Shown here: in pieces, positions 28,901-36,380 of the stretch
How positions within the stretch are numbered: the stretch's first letter is position 1
Layout: each line of letters begins with the position of its first letter
NCBI GenBank assembly: GCA_001796335.1
Contig: MGMF01000026.1
Coordinates: 124,001-188,000 of the forward strand
Direction of reading: 5' to 3'
DNA length: 64,000 bases
Source of the DNA: Chloroflexi bacterium GWB2_49_20
Lineage (GTDB): Bacteria > Chloroflexota > Anaerolineae > Anaerolineales > Villigracilaceae
The notes under the pieces: generated by a model
What the model saw: only the letters and a program-made list of their open reading frames with translations
Told to the model about the DNA's origin: nothing
Databases searched by the model: none
Made by a program: the position numbers and the translations under genes

Positions 28901-29421
28901 GGCCGACAACAGCACTGGAGGGACATCCTTTCGACGCAGTGTATCGAAAAACAGCCGAAAACATGGTGGTTGCAGTCGTGCAAATGTATTCAGGTTCGCG
29001 AAATATCAAAAAGGTCGAACGTATCCCAATAAAACTGAAAAATGGGACTGTTTTATTTTTCCCCGAATACCATGAAGTGACAGGGGATGGGCGACATATC
29101 TTCCGTAGGATAAGAACTGGGAAATTGAGGAAAGATGAGGCTGAACAGGGTGTGTATGGCCTATATTATGCTGCAGCCAGGCAGGTAGCAGGCGATGCTT
29201 TTGATATCGAGGTGGTTTCGCTAACAAGCGAGACGACATTACCGATTCAACTTACCGATCAGAAGGTGGTTTTGAGGCTCGATGAATATGATCAGGCAAT
29301 AAAACAGGTCCTGGCAGGTGAATTTCCTCCTACCCCCAAGGATGCGCGACATTGTCCGCGTTGTTCCAATTACTTTATTTGTCCGACAATTCCCGGGAAA
29401 CAGAAAAAAAACGCCTCCTAA
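25990..29421 (+). CDS. IrrE/ImmA metallopeptidase fused to UvrD-type helicase with Fe-S nuclease-like C-terminus
   Basis: An 1143-residue fusion; the ATG at 25990 gives the natural start. Residues 1-180 are an ImmA/IrrE metallopeptidase: HEYGH at 83-87, and the third-ligand helix EALANVFAREFLLP near residue 128. Residues 200-900 are a UvrD-family superfamily 1A helicase: AGPGTGKT (218-225), TFSNKAAEEM, DEYQD (Walker B from 430), GDARQSIYRFRGA, TIHGSKGLEF and VAVSRARDVLYLS. Residues 900-1143 resemble the AddB/RecB-type Fe-S nuclease fold, with one Cys in RCPRRYYYD (near 914) and a CPRCSNYFIC cluster at the end. The expected nuclease acidic/Lys residues read PEY and RIRTGK instead, so cleavage is doubtful. 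It probably senses abnormal DNA ends and signals by proteolysis. Confidence 0.85.
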   Translation: MNQWDFVRNLARKKRAEIDLLSPSNSAIDLIGAISISLPIKCEPLRKNDPLLYGAEAVLDAASQRIWYNAEIDPPQLATYIIHEYGHYWLEGSDYSCKEPDVDTRLSEEISPVGTDRVENYNPRERREALANVFAREFLLPADRLQFWFIREKWTASQIASHVGLTENLVFNQLTDILLIPSNGDGEVKTETPFVDTGLDSSQSDAAYTTEGPLLVEAGPGTGKTRTLVGRIEFLVTKQNVDPQSILVLTFSNKAAEEMRGRLAKVLPDIAPTVWMGTFHAFGLELLRKYGHALGLPPSPKLLDPISAILLMEQLLPKLNLDYYQDLYEPARYLPDFLKAISRAKDELVTPEKYRQMAMQTISEAASDEERERAEKTLEVAGVYEVYQSYLDQEYYIDFGDLIAKSVQLLAEHPDVQQDVRKTYRHVLVDEYQDVNRACAILLQQLAGDGKGLWVVGDARQSIYRFRGASPQNMALFPQDFPGATTLPLQVNYRSQPPVIKAFSALAKQMAISTVLPFSEWRANRTDEGGMVLLKEADNLEVEGESIAREIRHWVEQGFPYKDQAILCRTHTQLARMAALMERYGIPTLYIGDLFERSEIQDLLAFLSLITGDARGLVRVSKFPEYRLSSSDVHKIFFLAEDEQIPFPEAIEQFKNDPGISMPGRQTLNLMGQHLRNHSNNNGSWYFLANYLFNHSSYLRTIMQSDGNANYHQRVAIYQFLRFAYEQDKVNSNRENPKLRLLDYVRRLEIHGEEKQLRQIPEAGHLVDAVRLLTIHGSKGLEFRAVYIPLLGKGHVPLKIQPQTCYHPKGLVSQDLRQIHADEEICLFFVAVSRARDVLYLSRATRYNGKRSNPSEFFFLLSSVIVPQKTQSGTITGAITDENNVVGDQYEDEYLTVSSRDFEVNQLDLYLRCPRRYYYDLVMGFSRKTEASPFLRFHRCVYQVMDWIAEIYLQTGNVDVSAALEKLETLWPTTALEGHPFDAVYRKTAENMVVAVVQMYSGSRNIKKVERIPIKLKNGTVLFFPEYHEVTGDGRHIFRRIRTGKLRKDEAEQGVYGLYYAAARQVAGDAFDIEVVSLTSETTLPIQLTDQKVVLRLDEYDQAIKQVLAGEFPPTPKDARHCPRCSNYFICPTIPGKQKKNAS

Positions 29422-29529
29422 GGTACTAGACTTTACTTGGCATTTCCGGTTTCTCCAACTCCCAACGATTAAGGATGATAGGACAGCAGGAGATAAAACG
29501 CCGCTCCTCAGTCCAATATTCTATATCGT

Positions 29530-29543
29530 TGCCCCCAGGGGCA
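29530..29543 (+). promoter_or_regulatory. Small hairpin touching the bilA ribosome-binding site
   Basis: TGCCCC CA GGGGCA is a perfect dyad that ends directly before GAGGAG, the ribosome-binding site of the ubiquitin-like gene. It lies in the 135-base gap after the helicase fusion, the largest gap within this operon. It could tune translation or mark RNA processing; the rest of the gap shows nothing. Confidence 0.35.
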
Positions 29544-29556
29544 GAGGAGAAACCTT

Positions 29557-30054
29557 ATGAAAGATACAGTCGAAGTTTTTTTACAAGGACCAGGTCTTGC
29601 TATTACCCTGGTCAAGTTGCCAATAGATGGCAAAATCAGTGACCTTATTGAGCAGGCACGTGAAAAAGGTCTGAAAATTGGGGCGGATGAAAAGCCGGAT
29701 GTCTGGCTTGAAAACGCGGAAGAGCCTTTGAAGTCCGGTTCTTCATTGGCGGAAGCCGGCATCAAATCCCGCAGCAGAGTCCATGTGCATACCTGCCGGC
29801 AGATTCATGTCACCGTTAATTTCAACAATCAATCCCATCAACATCCTTTTATTCCATCTTCGACAGTTGGTGATGTCAAAGAATGGGCTGCCAAGAAGTT
29901 CAACCTGAAAGAGGTTGACGTTTCCGAATATGTTTTGCAGGTATGTAGAACGTCAAACCGCCCCAAGGAAGACACTCAAGTTGGGTACTTTGCCGAACCA
30001 GGTCAATGCACTGCGTGCTTTGATTTAGTCCCTGAGCAACGCGTGGAAGGCTGA
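29557..30054 (+). CDS. bilA: Two-domain ubiquitin-like protein (BilA-like)
   Basis: A 165-residue protein built of two beta-grasp (ubiquitin-like) repeats, about residues 3-80 and 84-158. Signs are the strand-turn-strand pattern TVEVFLQGPGLAITLVKL with the following helix SDLIEQAREKG, and in the second domain IHVTVNFNNQSHQHPF with helix VGDVKEWAAKKFNL. The two-domain plan is that of ISG15 and of BilA in bacterial ISG15-like antiphage systems. The chain ends in ...EQRVEG, so a glycine is already C-terminal and could be activated by the E1 without trimming. GAGGAG precedes the ATG. It is followed by E2, JAB and E1 genes in the order of bilABCD. Confidence 0.72.
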   Translation: MKDTVEVFLQGPGLAITLVKLPIDGKISDLIEQAREKGLKIGADEKPDVWLENAEEPLKSGSSLAEAGIKSRSRVHVHTCRQIHVTVNFNNQSHQHPFIPSSTVGDVKEWAAKKFNLKEVDVSEYVLQVCRTSNRPKEDTQVGYFAEPGQCTACFDLVPEQRVEG

Positions 30055-30068
30055 GGGAATTTGCTCCA

Positions 30069-30542
30069 ATGACACTGGACGAGCAGATTTTCCGCGAACA
30101 TATTGAGGGTGGTCCATTCCAAAGCGGGGTGGATCTTGGTAAATGGCAGTTAAACGACATCGCTTGGCCATATGTGTATATCAACGTCACAGCTATTTCA
30201 CATGAGGAATGGCCACCCTACTATTGTTTCCAATTTGAATGTGCAAACTATCCTGTGGCAGGTGTGACCGCCCGTCCCTGGGACTTGGAAAAGAAAGAGC
30301 CTTTGGATACGAAGAAATGGCCCGGTGGGAAAGACCGGGTCCCAAAGGTGTTCAACCCAGGTTGGAATAATGCGCAATGCTTGTACCTGCCCTGTGACAA
30401 GAATGCAATTAATGGTCATTCTGATTGGACCACCAAATACCCAAACTGGATTTGGAAAACTGACAGCGATATTACCCTTTACCTGGATGTGGTTTATGGA
30501 TTACTCAATTCAAGCGACTATACGGGACCTCGTGGCGCCTGA
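30069..30542 (+). CDS. bilB: E2-like ubiquitin-conjugating protein (BilB-like)
   Basis: A 157-residue protein with the look of bacterial E2-fold proteins from Ubl-E1-JAB operons: the block WPYVYINVTAISHEEWPPYY, then a central PGWNNAQCLYLPCDKNAI segment, and a C-terminal helix with DITLYLDVVYGLLNSSDYTG. The LYLPCD cysteine (Cys109) is the best candidate for the thioester-forming catalytic residue. It would take the ubiquitin-like protein from the E1 and pass it to a target; in the described Bil system the target is a phage structural protein. The gene begins 14 bases after bilA, and its 3' end overlaps the JAB gene. Assignment rests on context plus this cysteine block. Confidence 0.65.
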   Translation: MTLDEQIFREHIEGGPFQSGVDLGKWQLNDIAWPYVYINVTAISHEEWPPYYCFQFECANYPVAGVTARPWDLEKKEPLDTKKWPGGKDRVPKVFNPGWNNAQCLYLPCDKNAINGHSDWTTKYPNWIWKTDSDITLYLDVVYGLLNSSDYTGPRGA

Positions 30543-31017
30543 GCATCAAATCAGTTGTTCTTCAAGGTTATGGCGCCAGGGATTGACCGAATTAAGAAGA
30601 CGGGGCAAAAATCGCCATGAAAGTGGAGCATTTTTGCTTGGGCATCAGGAAGGAAGCAAACGCAGAATTTCCAAGTTCATCTATTACGATGATCTCGACC
30701 CACACTGCCTCGATACAGGTATAGTCGTCCTTGATGGTTCGGTCTTTGGAAAACTATGGAAAATTTGCCGGGACGTGGACATGAAAGTGATTGCAGATGT
30801 ACACACCCATCCCGGCATTCCACTCCAAAGTTTCACGGATCGAGCCAATCCCATGATCGGTGTCCCTGGTCATATTGCCATTATTGTTCCGGACCTGGCA
30901 CGCCGCATTGTAGGAGCTGAGGAACTCGGGGTTTATGAATATCTCGGTAATCATCGCTGGAAGGCATATTTGAAAAAAGATGTCCCCAGATTCTTTTATA
31001 TTGGTATGTGGAGTTAA
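30496..31017 (+). CDS. bilC: JAB/MPN-type deubiquitinase-like metallopeptidase (BilC-like)
   Basis: 173 residues if translation starts at the ATG at 30496; a GTG at 30532 overlapping the E2 stop codon is an alternative. It has the JAMM metal site: the catalytic glutamate in RHESGAFLLG, then VHTHPGIPLQSFTDRANP carrying His-x-His-Pro and the Ser/Asp ligands. JAB peptidases in bacterial ubiquitin-like operons trim the Ubl precursor or remove it from targets. Since the ubiquitin-like protein here already ends in glycine, deconjugation is the likelier task. It overlaps the E2 gene by 47 bases (or 11 with the GTG start) and ends one base before the E1 gene. Confidence 0.8.
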   Translation: MDYSIQATIRDLVAPEHQISCSSRLWRQGLTELRRRGKNRHESGAFLLGHQEGSKRRISKFIYYDDLDPHCLDTGIVVLDGSVFGKLWKICRDVDMKVIADVHTHPGIPLQSFTDRANPMIGVPGHIAIIVPDLARRIVGAEELGVYEYLGNHRWKAYLKKDVPRFFYIGMWS

Positions 31018-31018
31018 T

Positions 31019-32410
31019 ATGTCACAAGATGAAATCACCGGTGGTAAATTACACCGGCTCGCAAAACTTTTGATGGATACAGGCGAAGCATCCACTGTCA
31101 ATGAAGCCGAAGAAAAGCTGAAAGGATATCGTCTGGGTATCCATGTTGATAGGGATGTACTTGATTCGCCAGCTTATCAGGCTGGACTGCTAACGGCCAT
31201 CAATACGGGCCGGCGGTGTTTTCTTGGTGGAATTCTCATATTTGGAGACTTGAATGTGCCATTGAAAATACCGTGGCGACATTTTCAAACGGTTGCTGAT
31301 GCAGTCAAAGATTTGCAAGGAAAAGTCGTTGATAAATTGGATGCTTCAATTCCCCTGATTTCCTTCTCGGATGAATTACCTGAGGGTTGGGAAGGAGATT
31401 TCGGGGTAAAGCCTGCCATTCATGGCTGGTCGGGAGGCATCCTGCCCATTCAAGATCAATTTGATTTTTCAGGAAAAGAAATGTTCACACCTGCAGGTGT
31501 ACTTGCTGGTGCACTTGCTGTGTCCGAGGCATTTCAATTTGTCCGTGGAGGCAATTCAACCGTAGGGCACCGATCTGTCGGTATCTCTTTATGGAAACCT
31601 GCACGGGATGTTGATTGGTTGAATGCTGACCTCGGACCCAATCTTGCTTTTTTACCTCAAAAATTGTGGTTGATCGGATTGGGAAATCTTGGTCAAGCCT
31701 ATCTATGGACACTGGGTTTCCTCCCATATAAAGCAAAACATAAAATGAAAGATGATGTCAAATTGGTCCTTCAAGATACCGATTGTCTGGAGGAAGCCAA
31801 CGATAGCACTTCGCTTTTGACGGATCTTAATATGGTGGGGATGAAGAAGACAAGGGCAATGTCTGATTGGTGCGAACAATATGGGTTTCAAACATCGCTT
31901 ATTGAAAGAAAATTTGCGAATGATTTAAATGCAAACGATGAAGAGCCATATCTTTCATTGTGTGGAGTGGATAATGCCAAGGCGCGAGGAACCTTGGAAA
32001 AAGCAGGTTTTAAGAGGGTCCTCGAAGCCGGCTTGGGTAAAGGCGTGGAAGAATATTTATGTTTTCGGATGCACACTTTCCCAGCAAGTAAATCTGCGGA
32101 AAGCTACTGGGGTCAAAAGTTGGGCAAGGATGATGCTGAAAAACTGATCCAGCAACCTGCATATCAAGATCTTCATGAGCGAGGACTTGATCGGTGCGGT
32201 CTCACGGAATTAGCAGGTCGCAGTGTAGGAGCGCCTTTTGTTAGCGCAATTGCATCGACATTGGTTATCGCTGAGGCGCTACGAATGCTGAATGGTGGAG
32301 ATGCCATCGAAGTAATTGATGGCGATTTGAGATCTTTTCCAACATTGAACAAAGTGATTCCTATACAAATCAAACTGAAGGCTTTCAATCCAGGAATGAT
32401 TAAGGTATAG
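31019..32410 (+). CDS. bilD: E1-like ThiF-family activating enzyme (BilD-like)
   Basis: About 463 residues, with the ATG at 31019 one base after the JAB gene stop. The N-terminal 210 residues form an unassigned domain. The ThiF/E1 adenylation domain follows: KLWLIGLGNLGQAYL (glycine-rich nucleotide loop near residue 220), LVLQDTDCLEEAN (acidic strand), then SLCGVDNAKARGTLE. Near residue 393 the block DRCGLTELAGRSVGAPFVSA contains the best candidate catalytic cysteine. It would adenylate the C-terminal glycine of the ubiquitin-like protein and hand it to the E2. Order and content match bilABCD; related Bub-type operons cannot be excluded without a search. Confidence 0.78.
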   Translation: MSQDEITGGKLHRLAKLLMDTGEASTVNEAEEKLKGYRLGIHVDRDVLDSPAYQAGLLTAINTGRRCFLGGILIFGDLNVPLKIPWRHFQTVADAVKDLQGKVVDKLDASIPLISFSDELPEGWEGDFGVKPAIHGWSGGILPIQDQFDFSGKEMFTPAGVLAGALAVSEAFQFVRGGNSTVGHRSVGISLWKPARDVDWLNADLGPNLAFLPQKLWLIGLGNLGQAYLWTLGFLPYKAKHKMKDDVKLVLQDTDCLEEANDSTSLLTDLNMVGMKKTRAMSDWCEQYGFQTSLIERKFANDLNANDEEPYLSLCGVDNAKARGTLEKAGFKRVLEAGLGKGVEEYLCFRMHTFPASKSAESYWGQKLGKDDAEKLIQQPAYQDLHERGLDRCGLTELAGRSVGAPFVSAIASTLVIAEALRMLNGGDAIEVIDGDLRSFPTLNKVIPIQIKLKAFNPGMIKV

Positions 32411-32440
32411 CGATCCAATCAGATAAAGAAGAACCAGAAG

Positions 32441-32674
32441 ATGATGTCTATAATGCAATTAATTGTGGATAGTGTTATCGAAGGATCTTTTCATGGTTTT
32501 GAAGGTGGTCGAGTATACAAGTTCATCAATGGTCAGATTTGGGAGCAAGCAGAATACAAATACCTCTATCGTTATGCGTATCGTCCTAATGCCCAGGTGA
32601 TTGCAGAACGAGGAGTTTATTATCTTCATTTAGAAGGGCTTAAGGACCGTGTTTTAGTTAAGAAAGTTCGATAA
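32441..32674 (+). CDS. Small conserved-looking protein downstream of the Ubl cassette
   Basis: A 77-residue protein beginning MMSIMQLIVDSVIEGSF, then FEGGRVYKFINGQIWEQAEYKYLYRYAYRPN. It is a compact all-beta domain with an aromatic-rich core and a basic end (LVKKVR). I have seen similar short proteins in scattered bacterial genomes but cannot name a function. It lies 30 bases after the E1 gene on the same strand and 22 bases before the next gene, so it belongs to the transcription unit. An in-frame ATG three codons later (MQLIVD) is a possible alternative start. Confidence 0.6.
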   Translation: MMSIMQLIVDSVIEGSFHGFEGGRVYKFINGQIWEQAEYKYLYRYAYRPNAQVIAERGVYYLHLEGLKDRVLVKKVR

Positions 32675-32696
32675 TCCCATATACGTTCAGGCGAAC

Positions 32697-33473
32697 ATGA
32701 CTCAAGCCGATGAAAAAATTGCCTTTGAAAATTGGGGGTTCTATATAAATCCTTCCGAATATTCCCAATCATTCCCAAGTATCCCAGATTGGGCAAACCC
32801 TTCGCAAGTTCAGGACTGGAAAATGCGTGGTCTGATTATTTGGGATTCCAATATCAAAATTGTCACTCATTTGTTTGCAGTTTATGCCATCAAAATAATG
32901 ATGAAAATGAAGGCAGAAGGAAATTGGAAAACTGAAGGAATTGTTATTGGCACGCCTGCTTACGAATTTTCCATCCAACTTAAAAGGAAGAAAAGAAAAA
33001 AGAACGAAGAGGAAGAACCAGAAGAAAAACCGAATGGGAAATGGATCTTAGCGAACCAGATTCCATTGTCGCCGTTACAAGCTGAGGAATTCCTCAATTT
33101 TCTTGCAAGAAATGAAGATAGTCTGCAACGAGTTGCTCTTGCCGAGGAAGAAGACAGGAAGAGAAGGCTTTCCCAAGTTTATGAGATCCTATTTCGAGAT
33201 GGGATGGATGAAATAGTGGAAACACCTACTCCACCAAAAGTGTCTCCTGTCTCGATTCCAGAAGGAGATTACCTGACTGTTGCTCAAATAGCGGAATATT
33301 GCAAAGTAACAGTCAGGAAAATCAATAATTGGATAGAGAAAGAGCAAATAGCCTTTCTTGAATTACCATTAACTGGCAGATTGTTGCATCTCAAGGATGT
33401 CAATATACTTCTTGCAAAAAAAGGTGTGTCAGAGATCAATTTTGGGGAAGAGAAAGAAACTAAAGATATTTGA
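32697..33473 (+). CDS. Excisionase-type HTH protein at end of the Ubl operon
   Basis: A 258-residue protein. The C-terminal third (YLTVAQIAEYCKVTVRKINN ... IAFLELPLTGRLLHLKDVNILL) is an HTH_17/excisionase-type DNA-binding domain. The N-terminal 100 residues hold aromatic strands (ENWGFYINPSEYSQSFPSIP). A highly basic-then-acidic linker (KRKKRKKNEEEEPEEK) lies near residue 100. No family name can be given for the N-terminal domain. It is the last gene of the run that starts with the sigma factor, so it may regulate the operon or tether a product to DNA. Positions 33474-33599 contain no gene I can support. Confidence 0.6.
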   Translation: MTQADEKIAFENWGFYINPSEYSQSFPSIPDWANPSQVQDWKMRGLIIWDSNIKIVTHLFAVYAIKIMMKMKAEGNWKTEGIVIGTPAYEFSIQLKRKKRKKNEEEEPEEKPNGKWILANQIPLSPLQAEEFLNFLARNEDSLQRVALAEEEDRKRRLSQVYEILFRDGMDEIVETPTPPKVSPVSIPEGDYLTVAQIAEYCKVTVRKINNWIEKEQIAFLELPLTGRLLHLKDVNILLAKKGVSEINFGEEKETKDI

Positions 33474-33599
33474 TGTAGCAACCTTCTCAAATCATCCAAG
33501 TTCGACTAATATAGAAAACTATAAGATACCTTTTATTTACAGAATGCTTCGAAGATTCTCTTAATTGCCTGAGATTGATGTAAATCGATTATAAGGAGG

Positions 33600-33916
33600 A
33601 ATTTATTTTTCCTTGGTTTTAATAGACACGCAAACGCAACAAGTCAATTATTGGTTTTTATAGGTTTTTTCTATATTGGGGTTTTGCCTGATAACTTTCT
33701 TCAAATTAGATTGCTCAATAACGGCAGAATACTTCTTGCGATTCTTGTATGTGCAACATGGGCCAGAGATTTTGGGGGATACATCACTGGCTTATTTTTC
33801 AGAAATGGTCACCCAATTGCAATACATATAAACTCCAAGAAGACATATGAGGGGGCAATTATGGGAGGGCTTTTTACTTTTGTCACTATTGTGTTTTTTA
33901 ACTTTGAAATTGAGCC
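33600..33916 (+). pseudogene. cdsA-like (phosphatidate cytidylyltransferase) gene, left fragment
   Basis: An open frame encodes membrane segments (LLVFIGFFYIGVLPD; RILLAILVCATWARDFGGYI) and the CdsA-type block HINSKKTYEGAIMGGLF, which matches the SPKKTWEG-like region of CDP-diacylglycerol synthases. No start codon with a ribosome-binding site is visible and the usual N-terminal membrane helices are missing. The right side is cut by the IS21-type element; the remainder resumes at 36381. It is a broken gene, not a functional synthase. Confidence 0.75.
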
Positions 33917-34012
33917 CATTTTAACATCGAAAATGCACCCACCTTTGGTAATTGTACACGAAAATTAATATTGAAACTGCACCCTTTTTAACATTGAAAA
34001 CGCACCCACCTG

Positions 34013-34762
34013 CTAAGCCTCCTTCTCTTGCATGCGCTGGCGGAAGCGGAAAGACTCTCCAGTCAGTTCAACAATATGAGCATGATGGGTCAATCGATCC
34101 AGCAGAGCAGCAGTGAGGCGTTCATCACCAAAGAGTTGGATCCAATTGGCAAACTGCAAATTGGTAGTAAGGATCATGGCGGTTCTTTCATAAAGCTCAG
34201 AGCAAAAGGTAAATAGTGCATGAGCGCCATTGGGGGTAAAGGGGATGAACCCCAATTCATCCAAAACGATCAGATCCTGTTTGTGAGCCATTGAAATAAG
34301 TCGATGCAGGCGATTCTCTTCTTGAGCCAGTAACAACTCATTCACCAATCCAGCGGCTGTCCAGAAACGGACACGACGACCCATGCGGCAGGCTGCCAAT
34401 GCCAGTGAAATGGAAAGGTGGGTTTTTCCCAGGCCGGGATTGCCGATGAAGATCAGGGTTTCGTGTTTGGCAATGTAATCTCCACGTGCCAGATCCAGGA
34501 TACGGGCTTTGTTGAGGTTGGGGAGTGCTGAGAAATCAAAGTCGGCCAATTCTTTATGGGTTGGGAAATGAGCTGCTTTTACCCGATGTTGAATACGGTT
34601 TTGTTCACGAGATTGGACTTCGTTTTCAACCAGGGCTAACAAGTAGCGGTGATATTCCATGTTTTTTTGAGCAGCATCCTTTGCATAGGAGCGATAATAT
34701 TTGACAAAGGCTGGCAGATGAAGTTGGCGCAGATAGGTTTCCAATAAGGGGTCTGATTCCAT
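34013..34762 (-). CDS. istB: IS21-family helper ATPase IstB
   Basis: A 249-residue AAA+ ATPase of the IstB/DnaC type. Walker A is FIGNPGLGKTHLSISLA near residue 105 and Walker B is LIVLDELGFIPFT near residue 165. ILTTNLQFANW (sensor 1) follows near residue 200. IstB assembles on DNA and assists the IstA transposase in target selection. The start codon overlaps the istA stop. The protein is full length for the family and shows no disruption, so the element may be active. Confidence 0.93.
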   Translation of the reverse strand: MESDPLLETYLRQLHLPAFVKYYRSYAKDAAQKNMEYHRYLLALVENEVQSREQNRIQHRVKAAHFPTHKELADFDFSALPNLNKARILDLARGDYIAKHETLIFIGNPGLGKTHLSISLALAACRMGRRVRFWTAAGLVNELLLAQEENRLHRLISMAHKQDLIVLDELGFIPFTPNGAHALFTFCSELYERTAMILTTNLQFANWIQLFGDERLTAALLDRLTHHAHIVELTGESFRFRQRMQEKEA

Positions 34763-36276
34763 TAGCGCACCCCCACCAATTGATCATAGATACGTAGATC
34801 CACGGACTGACAGCCAACATTGGCCAGTTGGGGAAGGTTTGTCAAATCGATTGGATTAGCTTGGCGAACAGGCAATAACAACCTGTTCAGTTGATACATG
34901 ACCCCGTCCAACCCCAACATGCCACTCTCAACAGCGGCATCCACTGCTTTTTTGATCACGTCAGAAGAATGGATTTGGTGTAGTTTGAGGATGGAGATGA
35001 ATTCACGAACCCCAGGTCCTTCGGGTTTGTTTTCTTGAAGGCTGCGTAATAATTGTTCGTAACTTGCAGGCCATTTTTTGCGCCAATGGCGGACTGGTTG
35101 AGCATGTTCAAATGCTCCAGGACGTTGCTCAAGTAAAGAGATATAGTGCATTGGATCAAAAATATCCTCTTCACGGCCAAAACTGCGTCCATGGCTGGCA
35201 ATAACGGCTTCCAGGGATAACACTTCGATCTTGAATGGATAGGCCCTCAAAACCAATTGTTTGCCTGCATACCTATTGGGTACTGAATAGCGGTTGGTAT
35301 CATAGACAACCTGGCTGTATGAATTAGCTTTCACCGGCCGGGTTACACAAGCCGGATAGTCTTGTTTGGGTAAGGGCAACAAATGAACTTTGTCCAATTC
35401 TGCAAGTTCGGCAACTGGTGCCACTTGTCCACGGACGTGGCGATTTAGATCATTCTGGCAGCAATCCAACAAGATCTGGTTGAGTTCTTCAAAGGTATTT
35501 ATTCTCAAGAAAGGCGTGAAAAAGTTGCGTTGCACATAGCCGACATCATTTTCCACGCCTCCTTTTTCATGGCCTTGGGCGGGTGTACAGTAGCGGCTAT
35601 CAAACAGGTAATAGCTGCGAAATGCTTTGAAGGTTTCTTGTTCTTGCCGGTTATGCCCTTCCAGTATCTTGAATACGGCTGTTTTGAGGTTGTCATACGT
35701 TATGCGATGCGGGACGCCTCCCATAAAATGGAACCCCGACTCATGTGCTTCCAGGAAAGCTTCTTGTTTTTGAAATGGATATGCTTTCACAAAGCGCATA
35801 CGAGAATAATTCAACCGCATTACAAAAAACTGTACTTTGACCTGTGCTCCGGCCAGAATGACAACTGCTTCTCCCCAATCCACCTGTGCGTCCTGCCCGG
35901 CATCAAATTCAAGAGGCAGATAAGCTTTGCCTGCTTTTAGTTTTTTCTTGGTCTGGCAGATCGTGTTGTGTATATATCCTTCACTGCCGCTGTATCCCTC
36001 TTTTGCCAAAATTTCATAGATCTTGTGCCCGGTATACCGCTGTTTCCGAGGTTGGTTTTCGCTCTCCTTCAGCAATTCTTGGATCCGTTCCCGGTACTCG
36101 CCCAGTATGCTCGCTTCCCGGGGTTCATTGATTTGATATGGATCAGGCACTGCATGAACCAGTGCTTTCCGAATCAATCTCCGCCCGTGTCCATATTGTC
36201 GGCTGATCTCTCGGATGCTGAGACCTTCGTTATGATATGCCTTTCTTATCCGTTCGTAGTTTTCCACCTTTTTCAT
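34762..36276 (-). CDS. istA: IS21-family transposase IstA
   Basis: A 504-residue DDE transposase. The N-terminal helix-turn-helix (NEGLSIREISRQYGHGRRLI) is at residues 16-35. The rve integrase core begins at DAGQDAQVDWGEA (first catalytic Asp) near residue 130, with the second Asp near RITYDNLKTAV and the Glu in HEKGGVENDVGYVQR near residue 240. The C-terminal part is the usual Mu-transposase-like domain. It is intact and of normal length. It catalyses cut-and-join of the element ends. Confidence 0.93.
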   Translation of the reverse strand: MKKVENYERIRKAYHNEGLSIREISRQYGHGRRLIRKALVHAVPDPYQINEPREASILGEYRERIQELLKESENQPRKQRYTGHKIYEILAKEGYSGSEGYIHNTICQTKKKLKAGKAYLPLEFDAGQDAQVDWGEAVVILAGAQVKVQFFVMRLNYSRMRFVKAYPFQKQEAFLEAHESGFHFMGGVPHRITYDNLKTAVFKILEGHNRQEQETFKAFRSYYLFDSRYCTPAQGHEKGGVENDVGYVQRNFFTPFLRINTFEELNQILLDCCQNDLNRHVRGQVAPVAELAELDKVHLLPLPKQDYPACVTRPVKANSYSQVVYDTNRYSVPNRYAGKQLVLRAYPFKIEVLSLEAVIASHGRSFGREEDIFDPMHYISLLEQRPGAFEHAQPVRHWRKKWPASYEQLLRSLQENKPEGPGVREFISILKLHQIHSSDVIKKAVDAAVESGMLGLDGVMYQLNRLLLPVRQANPIDLTNLPQLANVGCQSVDLRIYDQLVGVR

Positions 36277-36380
36277 CTCCTTGCCTCCAGCCTTATTGTG
36301 CCGGAGTTCTTATGATTTAGGTGGGCTCACTTTCAATGTTAAATCCTCCCCCAGGTGGGCTCGTTTTCAAAGTTAAAACA

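Larger units (their letters stand above)
33917..36380 (-). mobile_element. IS21-family insertion sequence, complete
   Basis: About 2.46 kb bounded by related inverted ends: TTTTAACATCGAAAATGCAC at the left and the complement of the GTGGGCTCGTTTTCAAAGTT end at the right. Internal repeats of the same type lie at 33965-34015 and 36319-36345, as IS21-family ends usually carry several. It encodes istA and istB on the minus strand with overlapping stop/start. It interrupts a cdsA-like gene. No clear target duplication is visible, so exact borders are within a few bases. Confidence 0.85.
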
